Under the pieces are notes generated by a model that did not search any database, had not been told where the DNA came from, and saw nothing but the letters and a program-made list of their open reading frames with translations. A DNA stretch of 64,000 nucleotides, taken from assembly GCF_027596085.1 (NCBI RefSeq), contig NC_072472.1:6882745-6946744 (forward strand), written 5' to 3'. Shown in pieces: positions 35,662 through 46,823 of this stretch. The first letter of the stretch is position 1, and each line of letters opens with the position of its first letter. A program made the translations under genes and the position numbers. This DNA is from Anoplopoma fimbria. Its lineage: Eukaryota; Chordata; Actinopteri; Perciformes; Anoplopomatidae.

Positions 35662-36349
35662 TTGTGGCTGCTCTTTGAATAGTATTCATTTAATTCCTGA
35701 TGGTGTGACATCCATGTTATCCAAAATACATTATTACCAATGCAGAGTTTTCTAATTATGCATATAGAATAAGTGCACTTCTCGTTGTTATTTTTGGACA
35801 TACTGTGTTGGGGGGAAAAAAAATTCACAATGGGGCGTGGCCCGGTGCGGAAGGCTGTCACCCTTACATGCGTAAGAGGTTTTTGTCATAGCCTTGTGGT
35901 CACTTGTGTTGTGTGCATACTATCTGGCCAAATTCGAGAAAAAACAACAACATATTTATATTGAATGTGCTTTACACATTCCGCTTTCATAAAAGAAAAA
36001 GAGAGAAACTTCCTCATAAAGTAACTCTGAGATCAGAAAATCTACTAGCTTCTTAATACCTCTATGGTCAAGTTCACCTTCACACCGGGAGAAAAAAAAT
36101 CCTGACGCTCTGTGCTAATCGATGTTATCCATGCTGTACCAAAAACTGCTGACTATGGTAATGTAGCTGTTAAAGTGAACTGAAGTAAAACCGATCTCCC
36201 CCCAGGGCCATGAAGATCAGCATCAGACAACTCCATCATACATCCATGGTTCCCTACAGTCCACCATCCTTCATCCACCTCTTGCTTTGCCTGCAACTTT
36301 ACAGAACCTCTTCTGCATTATTCACAAACAAGGCTGCCTCGTTGGACAG

Positions 36350-36353
<4 letters not shown>

Positions 36354-36432
<79 letters not shown>
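36354..36432. repeat. (TG)39 microsatellite
   Basis: A 79-base uninterrupted TG run. The Cys-Val and Val-Cys open frames across it are artefacts. Confidence 0.97.
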
Positions 36433-36435
<3 letters not shown>

Positions 36436-37319
36436 TGTTTGTGTTTTATCGAAGGCTTTAGAAAAAAACCCAAACTATTCATCCTCAAAAGGGGCTACCC
36501 TCATCAAACCAGCAGCTGTCTCACTGACAGTGCGCAGCTTTTTCCACTAGCTGCACATGTTTGGTCGGGACGGCCCTGCTGACATCCGAGGCCCACTCTG
36601 CGAGAGGCCTGTCATCCTCGACAGCTCCACTCACTGAAGTGTCGCTGCAGGATATCAGCATGACGTCTCTGTGCCCCTCCATTCGTTTTTTCGTAAGCGT
36701 TGCAATGACGACTCCTTCACAGTTAAATGTGTTTAGTGATGTCTGATGTTATTTTTTATAGCCCCGGTTGGCAATTCCCCTCTCTGGTGAGCAATGCACA
36801 TTTTCCAAAGCGCCTAGGGGATGTGATGCATAATGGGTGTTATGACGCATTCACACGCTCTCTCTTAATCACCTTTGTGCAACTGTTTTGCACCATTACA
36901 ATGTGTAACTATCATCATGGCTCTCTCTCCCATATGATTTATTGAGTGTTATTATGTGTCGTGGGTATTGTGACGCATGTGTAACCCACTTTGCTGATCT
37001 GATTGAAAGTGTTTGATGCATAAACCATCATCTCTGCTTTCTTTAGCAACAGTAGGGAAAAGGCTCTGATCATGAATGCTCGTGTGTTTTCAACCCGTAT
37101 CATGACAGTTGCACCCCTAACCCAATCTGGGGGTTAGGGCACATTTTTTCTTTTCTTGTTAGAGGGCTGCTTTTTCATATTATAGGTTTATATCTAACCT
37201 GGTGTTACACATCCTGAATGGACCCCAAATCAAGCTTAAAATATAAGAAAAATAAACATATTTACTTTTGAGCAGAGAGTTGTATAAAAAAATCAAGCAC
37301 TCTCATATATGTTTGGGTA
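36433..37319. other. Intergenic, nothing recognised
   Basis: There is a moderately GC-rich patch at 36500-36700, then AT-rich sequence. No supported gene. Confidence 0.5.
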
Positions 37320-37460
37320 AAATATGAAGCTAGAGCCTGCAGGCGATTAGCCTAGCTTAGCATAAAGACTGAAAGCAGGTGGAAACAGCTAGCTGAACAT
37401 AGGTAAACAACAGAAATTCACACTTTACAACTTTTACATGATTGTCATATTGTTTTGTTA
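37320..37460 (+). mobile_element. Repeat family D, forward copy
   Basis: GAAGCTAGAGCCTGCAGGCG, ATTAGCCTAGCTTAGCATAA and AGCAGGTGGAAACAGCTAGC are followed by a CACACTTTACAACTTTTA block. It is the forward partner of the reverse copy at 17890-18035. Confidence 0.6.
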
Positions 37461-38489
37461 AAATAAATGTTATGTTGTTAAATGTAGCACCATAAATGAG
37501 GAAATATACATATATGAAGGCAAACAAGACACATATCCACCCCTTCTCTTAACATTGATTCTAGTGCCAACCCACTTCTTGTTTGCTGTTTGACTGAAGC
37601 TGTACAAATGTTGTATCAGCCTAAGGTTTGTATTTGACCTGTAAGCACCTTTTACTGTACTTTACTTTTGTGCATCATTGATATAGAAACCAGCTCAACA
37701 CGTAACCTATATTCTGGCAATGTTATGAACTTATCCCCGAATTATGTCCTTCTGTATCAGTTACTATTGATGTCTCATGATAACATTAATGCCTACACAT
37801 TAAGTTGTTTGGTCTTCAAGCTAACGTTAAACATTTTAAGACAGCTACACATGCCTGTATTATGTCTGCGATTTTCATAGTGAGTGGATATTTAATACAG
37901 CGGAAAAGCCTCTTTCCTCTTGGGAGATGTCACTGTCATTGGTACCTTTTTATTAAGCTGTAGAAATGGTTGTAGCAGCTTTGTCTGTGTTCTCAGTCAG
38001 ACTGAAATTGCAGGTATTAGTCTGAAAAAAAAAGTGATGAACTGGCGTTGGTACATGAGGGAGGATAGAAGGCTGTCAAAATGTGTTTGGTTGAGAATCG
38101 GGGTGAAGTCAAACTATCAACTGCTCCCAGAAAGATGTGACAGCAGGAACTCAGGGGAATATAAAGTATGCATATAATCAATTGAATATATCTATGTGTA
38201 TAACCCATCAGTTCAATTTACAATTTACTGGCCAAAACCATCTCACTGTAGAGCTGCATTTTCATTTGCGTGGCAGGACTAATGAAGGGTTGGCAGTGCA
38301 AAAGCAATCAGCTGAAATATGTCATTTTTATGAAAAGGGAATTATTCTAATGCCTGTAATGGGTGAGTCACCACTCCAAGGCCACATTTGCAACGTTATC
38401 TACACAGTGTTAATTAAGATAGGTGAACTGAAGAGCCTGGGAACTGGATTTCTCTCTGAATTAAACATGTAAATGTGAGTTGGCCTGTA
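37461..38489. other. Intergenic, nothing recognised
   Basis: AT-rich sequence. A 111-codon open frame (38137-38472) has no splice or composition support. Confidence 0.5.
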
Positions 38490-38683
38490 GTAACTTGCCT
38501 CTGCACTATACTTTTGCTCTGGCTTATGCTTTAAGATGCTTGTTTAAGAAAGGAGATGCACTTATGACTTCTGGTGACTAGTAGTTCTCTTGAATACCTA
38601 TGTTGAATACACTTCCTGTAAGTCGCTTTGGATAAAAGCGTCTGCTAAATGACTGTAATGTAATGTAATGTAATGTAATGTAG
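38490..38683 (+). mobile_element. LINE/SINE 3' tail ending in (TGTAA)n
   Basis: GTAAGTCGCTTTGGATAAAA, GCGTCTGCTAAATGACTG and six TGTAA units (38654-38683) form one of the most common fish retroelement tails. The body upstream is too diverged to classify. Confidence 0.75.
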
Positions 38684-39017
38684 TAAAACTTTCCCTTCCA
38701 ACATTTTATTGTCCTTTAAAAGGCGCTTTTTATTGCGATAGGGGGTAGTGGAGCTAAGTACCAAGGGCCCAACATGGGGAGTGCCGTTCAACTAGCATTA
38801 TATACACTATAGAGTATGAAAATTTAAATTGAATTGAAATTATAACTAAACTATTACTTTAAGCCTAATCAATAATTTGGGATTTTCTTGGAAATTCATG
38901 TATATCCTACATACATATATATTAAAACTGCATGCCCAATTACGTTAGGGTTAAGTCCAAAATACTACTTGGTTTGGTAGTAAAAGATCCTGATTTAGGT
39001 TAAAATAAAATCATTAC
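38684..39017. other. Intergenic, AT-rich
   Basis: Nothing was recognised. Confidence 0.5.
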
Positions 39018-39095
39018 TGTCTATCCATCCATTTTCCGTAACCTGCTTATCCAGTTAAGGGTCGCAGGGGTGCTGGAGCCGATCTCAGCTGTCAT
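39018..39095 (-). mobile_element. LINE 3' tail, TGGA type, reverse
   Basis: CTATCCATCCATTTTCCGTA, ACCTGCTTATCCAGTTAAGG and GTCGCAGGGGTGCTGGAGCC are the reverse complement of 43247-43312 with only a few differences. Confidence 0.75.
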
Positions 39096-39834
39096 ACACA
39101 TTACTGTGTATCTTGGGTTAAAGTCTTGTGTATTTTTGACCCAACCATTTGTGGATTTACACAAACGTTAATTGGAAACGTATTTGTGAAACCTCTAAAA
39201 CAACCGAACGCTGGAGAAAATACGTTGCCTAGAAATGTTATAGAATTAGCAGTTTTGCAATATGAGACAGTAGTTTTAAGTGACAAGGTTTAAACGAGAG
39301 GCCGCAGAGTTTCAAATCACCTGATGTGTCTGTGAAGTCATGAGGCTGACGGACTAGCTGATGACTGACAGGAACGATGACATCAGCTGCCACTCTACAA
39401 CGCTACAGTTGTTGACGGGGCAAGCAACAACACGGCCACAAACGAATGAGAGCTCTGCCATTGCACCTGACACTTAGACCCAATAACAGAATCCCACTGT
39501 GTCGCCTCTGGAAGTAGTTCCTGCACACATGAGAGCAAAGTGCTGACAGTGCTGGTATACAAAGAAAAATACTGCGATAATGTATGCATGCTGTAGCACA
39601 AGCATGCATATGATAATACTGTCATTCAAATGCCTGTTTTGCCAATGCAGAGAGAGGTGGTGTAAATGTACATGCAGATGATGTTTCAGTTATTCTACAT
39701 GATTCAAAGCAAATATTTTACAGAGTTTAAGGTTTTAAAAAGGTTCCTTAAATCATGACACCAGACCCACAACCACCACATGTTATAATCTTTGTTCAAA
39801 GCTCAGGTGAAGGAAACTACTTCGTTGAGCCATG
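39096..39834. other. Intergenic, nothing recognised
   Basis: No coding signal. Minus-strand open frames at 39395-39625 lack support. Confidence 0.5.
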
Positions 39835-39965
39835 TTAACATTAGTTTTGAGTGAAATGTCTGGATATCTATTGGATGGATCACTATATAATTTGGCACAC
39901 ACATGTAATGTTGCCTCTCAGGATGAATCGTAATACCTATGTTTATCATAACATTTTCATCTATG
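39835..39965 (+). mobile_element. Repeat family A, diverged fragment
   Basis: GAAATGTCTGGATATCTATT, GGATGGATCA and CTCAGGATGAATCGTAATAC follow the order of the family A module but are diverged. Confidence 0.4.
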
Positions 39966-41269
39966 ACCATTCGCTTAATTTATACTCAAGTTTATGACCA
40001 TAATACCTTTAAATCATTCCACCTGCCTCACTTGTACTTCTCTACTAATGACACTGTTTAGAAAACTGAAACCGTAGAGCGCTGACATTTTCATTGTGAG
40101 TTAGTCTTGTTCCTATCATTTGTCTTTTCAGATTAAAATGTAATAGTATTGTTTTATATTTGTGCAAAATAGGCAACAATGCTTAAAGTGTTTTTTAAAT
40201 ATTTTGTAACAAATGCATAGTTCGTATTGTGATAGCATTGGTCACATTGTTACCCATTAAAGGTGAGAAAGACTTCTCGTGTAGATCATCAGTTTTCCCT
40301 TCAGGCTGGTAGAAAAAAATAAGCATAAATATATGCACCATTTTCTATTTAGGGACGTTTTCTCTGTGCTGTTCACTTGTGTATGATCCTTTAGAAGCTT
40401 GAGAACCCGTACAGTAGAAAGATTAAATATGGGAAAGAGACGGATGACTAGTTGTAAAGGCATCAATACTCAATGCATTCCTACTTTCTTGTTGTGTGTG
40501 TTTCCACTGAACAAACAGAAGGAACCTACAGCCTGCTAACACCTGCTGAGTTGCTCTTTTGCCTTCTGCCAGTGAGAAGAATAGCTCTGACAAGGTGACT
40601 GGCTCCAAAGAGAGGAATTCAAATGAAACCTCTTGAGCCCTGCTCAACAGGCTTGTCCAGATGACAAAGGGCCAAATGGCAGGCTTTATACGAAAAAGCC
40701 ACAAACTGTCAGCATTGTCCTCTTTTGTCATTTATTTATATCTTTTTCAGAGATTTATTCAGCCTAAGGTCAAAGATGACTTGATTATAGCAGGCCTGAA
40801 GTAAACTCTGTGGCGACATGAAGACGTACTTGAACATTGAGTCAGTTTATCCACCTCTCATATGATGGAAGTTTTTCTCTGAAATATTGAATTTCTGAGG
40901 TATATTCGTTGTGGTGTGGAGGGATTGCAGTAAATGGGTTTCCACCTTTTAAGTATTTAATTATTCTGCTATACGAACATTTAGAGCCCCCATGATGGTG
41001 TTAAAGCAGTTTTTGAGGCTTTTATAACTGCAATTAAATGTTGCCGCCTGTCTGGTGTTCTGCCTCCCAAGCAAACCACTCAGCTTCTCCACACTGAACC
41101 CTTTTGCCCCCGGTTTAAGACTCTGGTGCTCGGCTACGGAGCAATAAAGAAGAAAACTCCTTCCAACCTCCAAGCAAGGGTAAAATGTAGCTCTGACTGG
41201 ACGAACATCTCTCAGAACCAGGACATTTATGTAACTTCGCGTCTTATCTAACTAAAATGGAAAGAGTCT
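39966..41269. other. Intergenic, nothing recognised
   Basis: AT-rich with a balanced patch at 40500-40700. No gene or named repeat. Confidence 0.5.
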
Positions 41270-41480
41270 TTGGGTGTTTCTCAAAGTCAAGGATGCTTCC
41301 TTGGTCTCATTCCCAGGGCGTCAAATGCCAACGCTTTGTCACGCCCCTCGTCATCTGATACCAAAACACGAGACTCCTTAAGTGTCTGTATGAGAAGCAC
41401 CAGTCTTTAAAGTATCTACTACGTAAACCCTTAACCGTTCATCCAATTGACTTCACACTTGGCGGGTTTATTGCTGAGGA
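41270..41480 (+). mobile_element. Repeat family G, copy 1
   Basis: TCTCATTCCCAGGGCGTCAA, then GATACC, a GAG-CTCCTTAAG block and CTGTATGAGA match 52485-52575 in order. The right part (CAATTGACTTCACACTTGGC, then GGGTTTATTGCTGAGGA) is only in this copy. The class is unknown. Confidence 0.5.
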
Positions 41481-41999
41481 ATCAAGCAAGTGAGATCTAC
41501 AGGATTATGTTTATTTATAGGGTGTTGTAGGGTTTACACACTGTGTATTGAGACGGGATCCTTATTAATTGTTAATGTAATGTTTTTTTTGTAACCACAG
41601 TTTGAGGTTCCCTGTGATGTTCATCACTCTGAAAATGCTTCAAGTAACAGGAAGTGAAGAGAATGTTGGGGGAAACTGCAACTGAGCTGCTGATCAAGAA
41701 CAGAATGTGTCATTACATTTTTTTTTATAAAAACAACAACACACTATTAAAACACATTAGTGCTCTCAATTGGTTTAAAATGTTATATTTTTTTAAACTT
41801 AAAAAATATAAATTAATTTTAGAAAACAGAATCTAAAAATAGATAACTCTCCAATCAGCCACATCAGGCTGACATTGTTGTTGCACGGCTCCTTTGAAAA
41901 TCATCTCACCGTACAGCTCGGACCAATTTCCCAGCAGCGACTTCAGCTCTGCCTCTTGAGTTCCTCTTCCTCACATCACACGGTGGTCAGGCTTACTTG
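41481..41999. other. Intergenic, AT-rich
   Basis: T- and A-rich patches lie at 41584-41591 and 41719-41820. Nothing was recognised. Confidence 0.5.
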
Positions 42000-42560
42000 A
42001 CAAGCGCATCCTGACATGCACTGCATCATGAGCAGCTCTGCAACTGCAACGCCCCATGAATAATGATTGTGGCGCGTATCGATGATGCTAACTTGTGTGA
42101 GCCCCGGAACCGCCGACGTTCGCTGACAATCGTCTGATCTCTTTTGTTCTGCGGCTCTCTGACTCTCGTGTGTTTGTTTATTCTCGAAGCAATGCAGCAG
42201 ACGGTGAACGCTGCCGGCTGCGTGAGCACACTGACTTTAAAAAGGCCAAACACAGACGTTCGGTCCTCCCGGCGTTCACATAAACAGCCTTCAGAGTCAT
42301 TACAAATGTACCGATTCAAATTAAAAGCTGAACTTGCAGGAATATGCGCCTCAGATCCTGATCTCTTGTTTTTATCATTCGCTACTCGCAGCATCCCTTC
42401 TTCCCCCTTCACCTCTGTCTCTCAAAGTTATTACAGCAGTGTGCTCCTCTCCCTCTGCTCTGAGAAGATAACAAGCAGCTACACTCATCTGCTGACTCCT
42501 CCTCACCCAGAGCAACGCTTATCGTTCTTAAACACGCTGCTCCTGTGAAACTAATTATTG
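42000..42560. promoter_or_regulatory. CpG-richer block; candidate regulatory element or promoter
   Basis: This block has visibly more CpG than its surroundings (for example GGCGCGTATCGATG, GAACCGCCGACGTTCGC, GTCCTCCCGGCGTTC). It is open for 134 codons on the plus strand (42144-42548) and 128 on the minus strand (42026-42412). Neither frame shows coding bias or splice partners. In a CpG-poor vertebrate desert this suggests an unmethylated element: an enhancer, a CpG-island promoter of a noncoding RNA, or an ancient conserved sequence. Confidence 0.35.
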
Positions 42561-42984
42561 CGCTGGCTTTCTGCCGCTTTCTCGCTGGACCAGTAACGTA
42601 AAGAGTGCGGGGATTTTCACCCCAGCCAGTCTTCTCTTGTCCTCTTGACGTCTCTTACTCTCTCTGAGTCTCACTTCTGATGTTTCAGTTTTAAAAGTCA
42701 CGCTGCCAAGGAGTCAATGTGAATCCCATGTTTTCCCTTTCTTCTTACAGTAAATATTAACACCTAGAATTAAGTGTTTTGACTCTTTTGGATGAGAGGC
42801 AACACTGTCAAATATCTCTTAGTAGAAAGAGGAACTGAATGCAAGCTTTGTTTATTTTGTAAGCCACACACCCTCCCACACATAACAAGTGAGATATTGG
42901 CATGTTTTCATTGCACTTGATCATATGTTTGAGAATAAAAAAATTGTGCTGGTTCTGGTTCTCCCGTGCCTCGCGTCCCTCGTA
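42561..42984. other. Intergenic, nothing recognised
   Basis: No coding signal; acceptor-like TTTCTTCTTACAG at 42739-42751 has no matching donor. Confidence 0.45.
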
Positions 42985-43135
42985 CGGGCAAACACTAAAG
43001 ACCCTGGCAGCTGGCAGGGTCTTTATTGTTCAGTGTCTTGCTCAGAGACACTTCAGCAGGATGAGAGGATCACTGACTCGAGTGTTTTGGATCCCCAGCC
43101 TCTCTGATCATTGTGCCACTCTGCTGCATCACAAT
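42985..43135 (+). mobile_element. Dispersed repeat with strong hairpin at its start
   Basis: TAAAGACCCTG (42996-43006) pairs perfectly with CAGGGTCTTTA (43015-43025), and AACA (42991-42994) with TGTT (43027-43030) across one mismatch. It is followed by TCAGTGTCTTGCTCAGAGAC, ACTTCAGCAGGATGAGAGG and CCCCAGCCTCTCTGATCATT, text I recall from fish repeats. The class is uncertain. Confidence 0.45.
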
Positions 43136-43184
43136 ATGCAGTGTCCTCTTAAAATTATCATTTTGCATCTATTATGTGGTTATG

Positions 43185-43318
43185 TAGCCCTGCGACAGAC
43201 TGGCGACCTGTCCAGGGTGTACCCTGCCTTCGCCCATTGACAGCTGAGATCGGCTCCAGCACCCCTGCGACCCTTAACTGGATGAGCAGGTTACGGAAAA
43301 TGGATGGATGGATGGATG
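43185..43318 (+). mobile_element. LINE 3' tail, TGGA type
   Basis: CCCTGCGACAGACTGGCGAC, CTGTCCAGGGTGTACCCTGC, GCACCCCTGCGACCC and GGTTACGGAAAATGGATGG with a (TGGA)n end form a classic fish LINE tail. A reverse copy lies at 39018-39095. Confidence 0.8.
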
Positions 43319-43972
43319 TGGTTATGTGTATTTACTTTTGTATTTCGTGCATCAAACCCAGTCATAATAAGTTCCTTGTGAATGTTAAACAGCCTGCAAA
43401 TTGACTTCAATTCTGTCAGTTTTAAATCCATTGTGAGAGAAAACATGCTTATAATATAAATGTTCCACCACGTAGACTTTACATTTGTTTAATAGTGTGT
43501 GTGTTTGACTAATTTTCATACCGCACAGCTGCACTCATTAATACCTGATTAAAAGCTCATTATTGTGAGTTTTTGACATAATATCATCAGCTCTACAAAT
43601 TATTGAGGTAACCACATGATTTCAACTTACTAAGCCTTTCTGTTTTGCACACAAAACAAAGCAAACTAACAAACTACAATCTATGACATTTATACAAGAC
43701 CGCAACTTCTATTTTGCGGTCTCACATATAATTGTTTGAACATGTGTCATTTATGATATTAAAGTGTAATTTGACAGCTACAGTTCAATTAATAAACTGA
43801 TAAATTACCTGATGAATGGAAGCCACATGCCACTGAACACATATTCACCATCTTCCTCTTTGTGCCTAAATGTTTCTATATAGAAGACACTTCTAATAAA
43901 CAAGTCCAATCCACCATCAAATCCCATTTTTAAACATCCGACAAAACTTACGACTTTTTGGTTCGATTAAAC
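43319..43972. other. Intergenic, AT-rich
   Basis: Nothing was recognised. Confidence 0.5.
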
Positions 43973-44110
43973 ATAAGATAAGATAAGATAAGATAATCCT
44001 TTATTAGTCCTGCAGCGGGGAAATCTGCAGGGGAAATTTTCAGGATAACAGTAGCATAGCATTAATATAGCAGCAAACAACTATGAGCTATGTAAAGATA
44101 TAGTGGAGTA
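43973..44110 (-). mobile_element. LINE 3' tail, TTATC type, reverse
   Basis: A five-unit ATAAG run (43973-43996) leads into ATCCTTTATTAGTCCTGCAG and CGGGGAAATCTGCAGGGG, the reverse complement of the tails at 16195, 28480 and 57690. Sequence to about 44110 may still belong to the element. Confidence 0.65.
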
Positions 44111-44149
44111 ATGTCTACCTGAGCAGAGAATGAAGTTGTTTTACTTCTG

Positions 44150-44345
44150 TGTATACATATACATGTAACTTCTGTGTATACATGTAACATAGCCTGTTAG
44201 CTTTTTCAGCACTGTTGTCGTTGTTTGCACTGTCAGCACTGTCAGCACTGTTAGCTGCGAGGCTGCAGCTCAGCCTTTGCCATGTTGAAAAATGTGTGGA
44301 GGCAATAGATATGCTCTGAATTTTGCATACAGCACCTTTAAGGTA
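44150..44345 (+). mobile_element. Dispersed repeat, family H
   Basis: It has a TCAGCACTG tandem (about 44232-44252), GTTAGCTGCGAGGCTGCAGC, GCCATGTTGAAAAATGTGTG and a final ACAGCACCTTTAAGG. These match a fish repeat I recall. Only one copy was seen. Confidence 0.4.
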
Positions 44346-45049
44346 TAGGGTCTGTTTAAAATAATTTGAAAAATACCCTTTTAATACATTGTGCTTGAGC
44401 AAAATATATGCAAAATATGAAAATACCCTGTTTCATGCTGTATAATAAGCATTCATATGATAATGTTTACATTCCAGTTTGAAAGAAAAGGAAAAGGTTC
44501 TGTCTCAGGATGTCCTGCCTGCACTCTAAACAGCTAAATTCCTCAGCACATTACTGGAAACATCACAGACAACGTTTTTGCATTAGTTGGGGAAATGTCT
44601 GGGATTGGTCTTAAAGGGTTTGTGTAGAGTGTAGAGGCACAGATCAGAAACAGGGCTGACCTAGTAAAAAAAGGAAAATCCTACAGAATCTCTGGAAAGG
44701 ACAGACTGAAAGACAGATGGATTTTTATAATGTTTATCTATTTAGTAAAGCCAAGGAGGGGATGATGGGAAAGCAAGGGGATTAGAGGTAAAAGCGCTGT
44801 TAATTTGGGGAAACATTAAAGGTAATAACACCGCTAATGTCAGACCTGTCATCTGCAGTGAACTCATCGTTTCCACATTCCACACACTGCATCTTAAATT
44901 TGAGACAAAAAATAGATTGTGTGTTTAAACTGCCGAGTCCTCACCATATGAGCTGTCGTTGATACATTGATTGATAGATTAACACTGCATGCTCCCTGCT
45001 GGTCACAGCCGCTGGACTCTGCATGCATCAGTATTTGCAGAGATAGTCT
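44346..45049. other. Intergenic, nothing recognised
   Basis: No coding signal or named repeat. Confidence 0.5.
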
Positions 45050-45260
45050 GGGCTTTGGCTTGCTGCGCCGAGAGAGGGCTGATTGAAATCTGATGGATAA
45101 TTTATGTTGTTGAGGTGAGCCTGTAATTTCCATGGGAGCGGTATTCTATGTGCTTGGCTGGCCACCATGAATGATTAATACGTAAACATTATTCATAACT
45201 TTCCCTCATAAATTTAGCTGGTCATTAATTCTGCCAGCCTCCACATAGAGGGGGGGGGGA
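45050..45260. promoter_or_regulatory. Candidate conserved noncoding element
   Basis: Complex AT-rich text with GATGGATAATTTATG, CCATGAATGATTAATACG and TGGTCATTAATTCTGCC, i.e. several homeodomain-type cores within 200 bases, ends in a G-run at 45250-45259. Function is inferred. Confidence 0.3.
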
Positions 45261-46605
45261 TGTGTGTGCAGACTGGAAAAGGATCAGCGGAGAAAAGATG
45301 TCAAGTTGAAGCTTGCAAACCTTTGTCTTTCTGTTGTTTACTGAAACACCAGTGTGGTGTTCCGGTTAAACACACTGTTAACATTTTCAGTCCAGCGGTT
45401 TGAGTTAATTAGCCGCTAATTAACATGCTCCTATGTTGTCCTCTGAGAGATGTTTCTCTGTGCTTTTTTTTTCCAGAATGAGGGGGTTTGGAAAGCAGCT
45501 GATCAGTAGGTGAGAGGCTTTTGACAGAAACGACTGGAGATTGATTGTGTCTGCTAATGAGTGCAGTACATACGCTCTGTGTAGGACTGACAAAAAGAAG
45601 TGTGACTTTATTTATAAAGCACCTTTCCAATAAAAAGTAACAAAATGCTTTTCAATAAAAACATGATAAAAAGGTTCGGATCGTATCATGGTTTTCTGTC
45701 ACGGATTTGAAAATGTGAAAATAAAGGCAACAAATATAACTTTAGATAAGCTGATGAGCATAATCGGCCGACATAGATATTTTTGTTTTGATATAGCAGC
45801 AGGTAAAAAAGGCTCCAGACTATTTATTTTCACCACCATCTTGAAAAACCATTTCAACTGGTAAACCGTCAAAAATTATAAATGTCATCCTTTTACTTGG
45901 TAATAGTCATCTATAGCGGTAATTTGCATAAAACATAACAGTTCAAATTATTTGGTATTGTGTATTTCTTGATTAAGAAATCCACGTCTATTATAATGTT
46001 GTAAAAACATTTCCTTAAAACAAGTGTATTTATTCAAGGGTTAGGGTTGAAAAATGTAAAGATTTAAAGGGAGAATTCACTGCAGCTTCACACTCACTAT
46101 GGGTTGTAAAAATGGTGATTGTGAATAAGAGAGAGTAATCATCTTGTCTACATTTTGGAGTGATTGTACAAGCACAATTAAAGGGAAAAAAATGACTGTT
46201 ATTTTTCACAATATTTATCCTCCATTTGAAAATAAACTGAAAACCTCTGTCAACAAAATATGCACACACACTAGAGTTCATACAGCTGATTATCACCAAA
46301 CTATTTGCACCTCATTGTGATTCATCTGGCTTTGTGTCTCATGTAGAAACAGGTGCATATTGACCCTTTGATAAGCCACTGCTTATCTGTCGATTTCAGA
46401 GAGGAACAGACAGAAGGGTCTACGATACATGTATGTGTTTGGAGGATGTATCCATGCATGTCGAACTGATTTCTTGAACAATGATTTTCTGTGTTGAAAC
46501 AATGAACTGAAACATTGTTGTAATTGAGAATGGATACTGAGGGAGACTAACACCTGAAGGTGGCAGCAATTCAAGATTGGGGATGACAACTGCCTTAAAA
46601 CCTCA
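45261..46605. other. Intergenic, nothing firm
   Basis: A good acceptor-like tract (TTTTTTTTTTCCAG, ending about 45475) is followed within 35 bases by AGTAG|GTGAGA, but the frame between is too short to judge. A telomere-like AGGGTTAGGGTT at about 46036 is only two units long. Confidence 0.45.
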
Positions 46606-46631
46606 AAGAAGAAGAAGAAGAAGAAGAAGAA
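46606..46631. repeat. (AAG)n microsatellite
   Basis: About eight AAG units. Confidence 0.9.
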
Positions 46632-46746
46632 AATAGTGTCAAAAGTGCAGAAAAGTTTTTAATTTCGACATTGTTTTGTAAACAAAATGGCTTCCTGTTT
46701 TCCCCAATCCCCAATCCAGAGATGTTTGTTTTCTCCTCCTCACCAG

Positions 46747-46823
46747 GCTTCTCCATGCTTAACTCTGTTGCAACTTCTACCAACCAGTTCACCAAAAGGA
46801 AATCTTCATCTTTGGACTGTCAG
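46747..46823 (+). CDS. Candidate isolated coding exon (77 bases)
   Basis: A strong acceptor (TTTGTTTTCTCCTCCTCACCAG ends at 46746; the tract is 46725-46746) and a strong donor (TGTCAG|GTAAGG at 46823/46824) flank 77 bases. One frame is open: two bases complete a split codon, then 25 codons beginning FSMLNSVATSTNQFTKRK and ending DCQ, leaving phase 0. The KRKSSS stretch would suit a basic-kinase phosphorylation site. The other two frames contain stops. No partner exon was found in the window, which would fit a gene with large introns, or an alternative first exon using the internal ATG at 46755. It could also be an exon of a noncoding RNA or a chance pair of splice sites. I do not recognise the peptide. 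Confidence 0.45.

Noticed and set aside
36210..36582. Open frames rich in Cys-Val across the TG array
   Set aside because: They are produced by translating a dinucleotide repeat. The same applies to the frames at 63733-63975 and 26513-26808.
42026..42548. 134- and 128-codon open frames as genes
   Set aside because: They overlap on opposite strands, lack splice sites and codon bias, and start in CpG-rich sequence where stops are rarer. Treated as noncoding.
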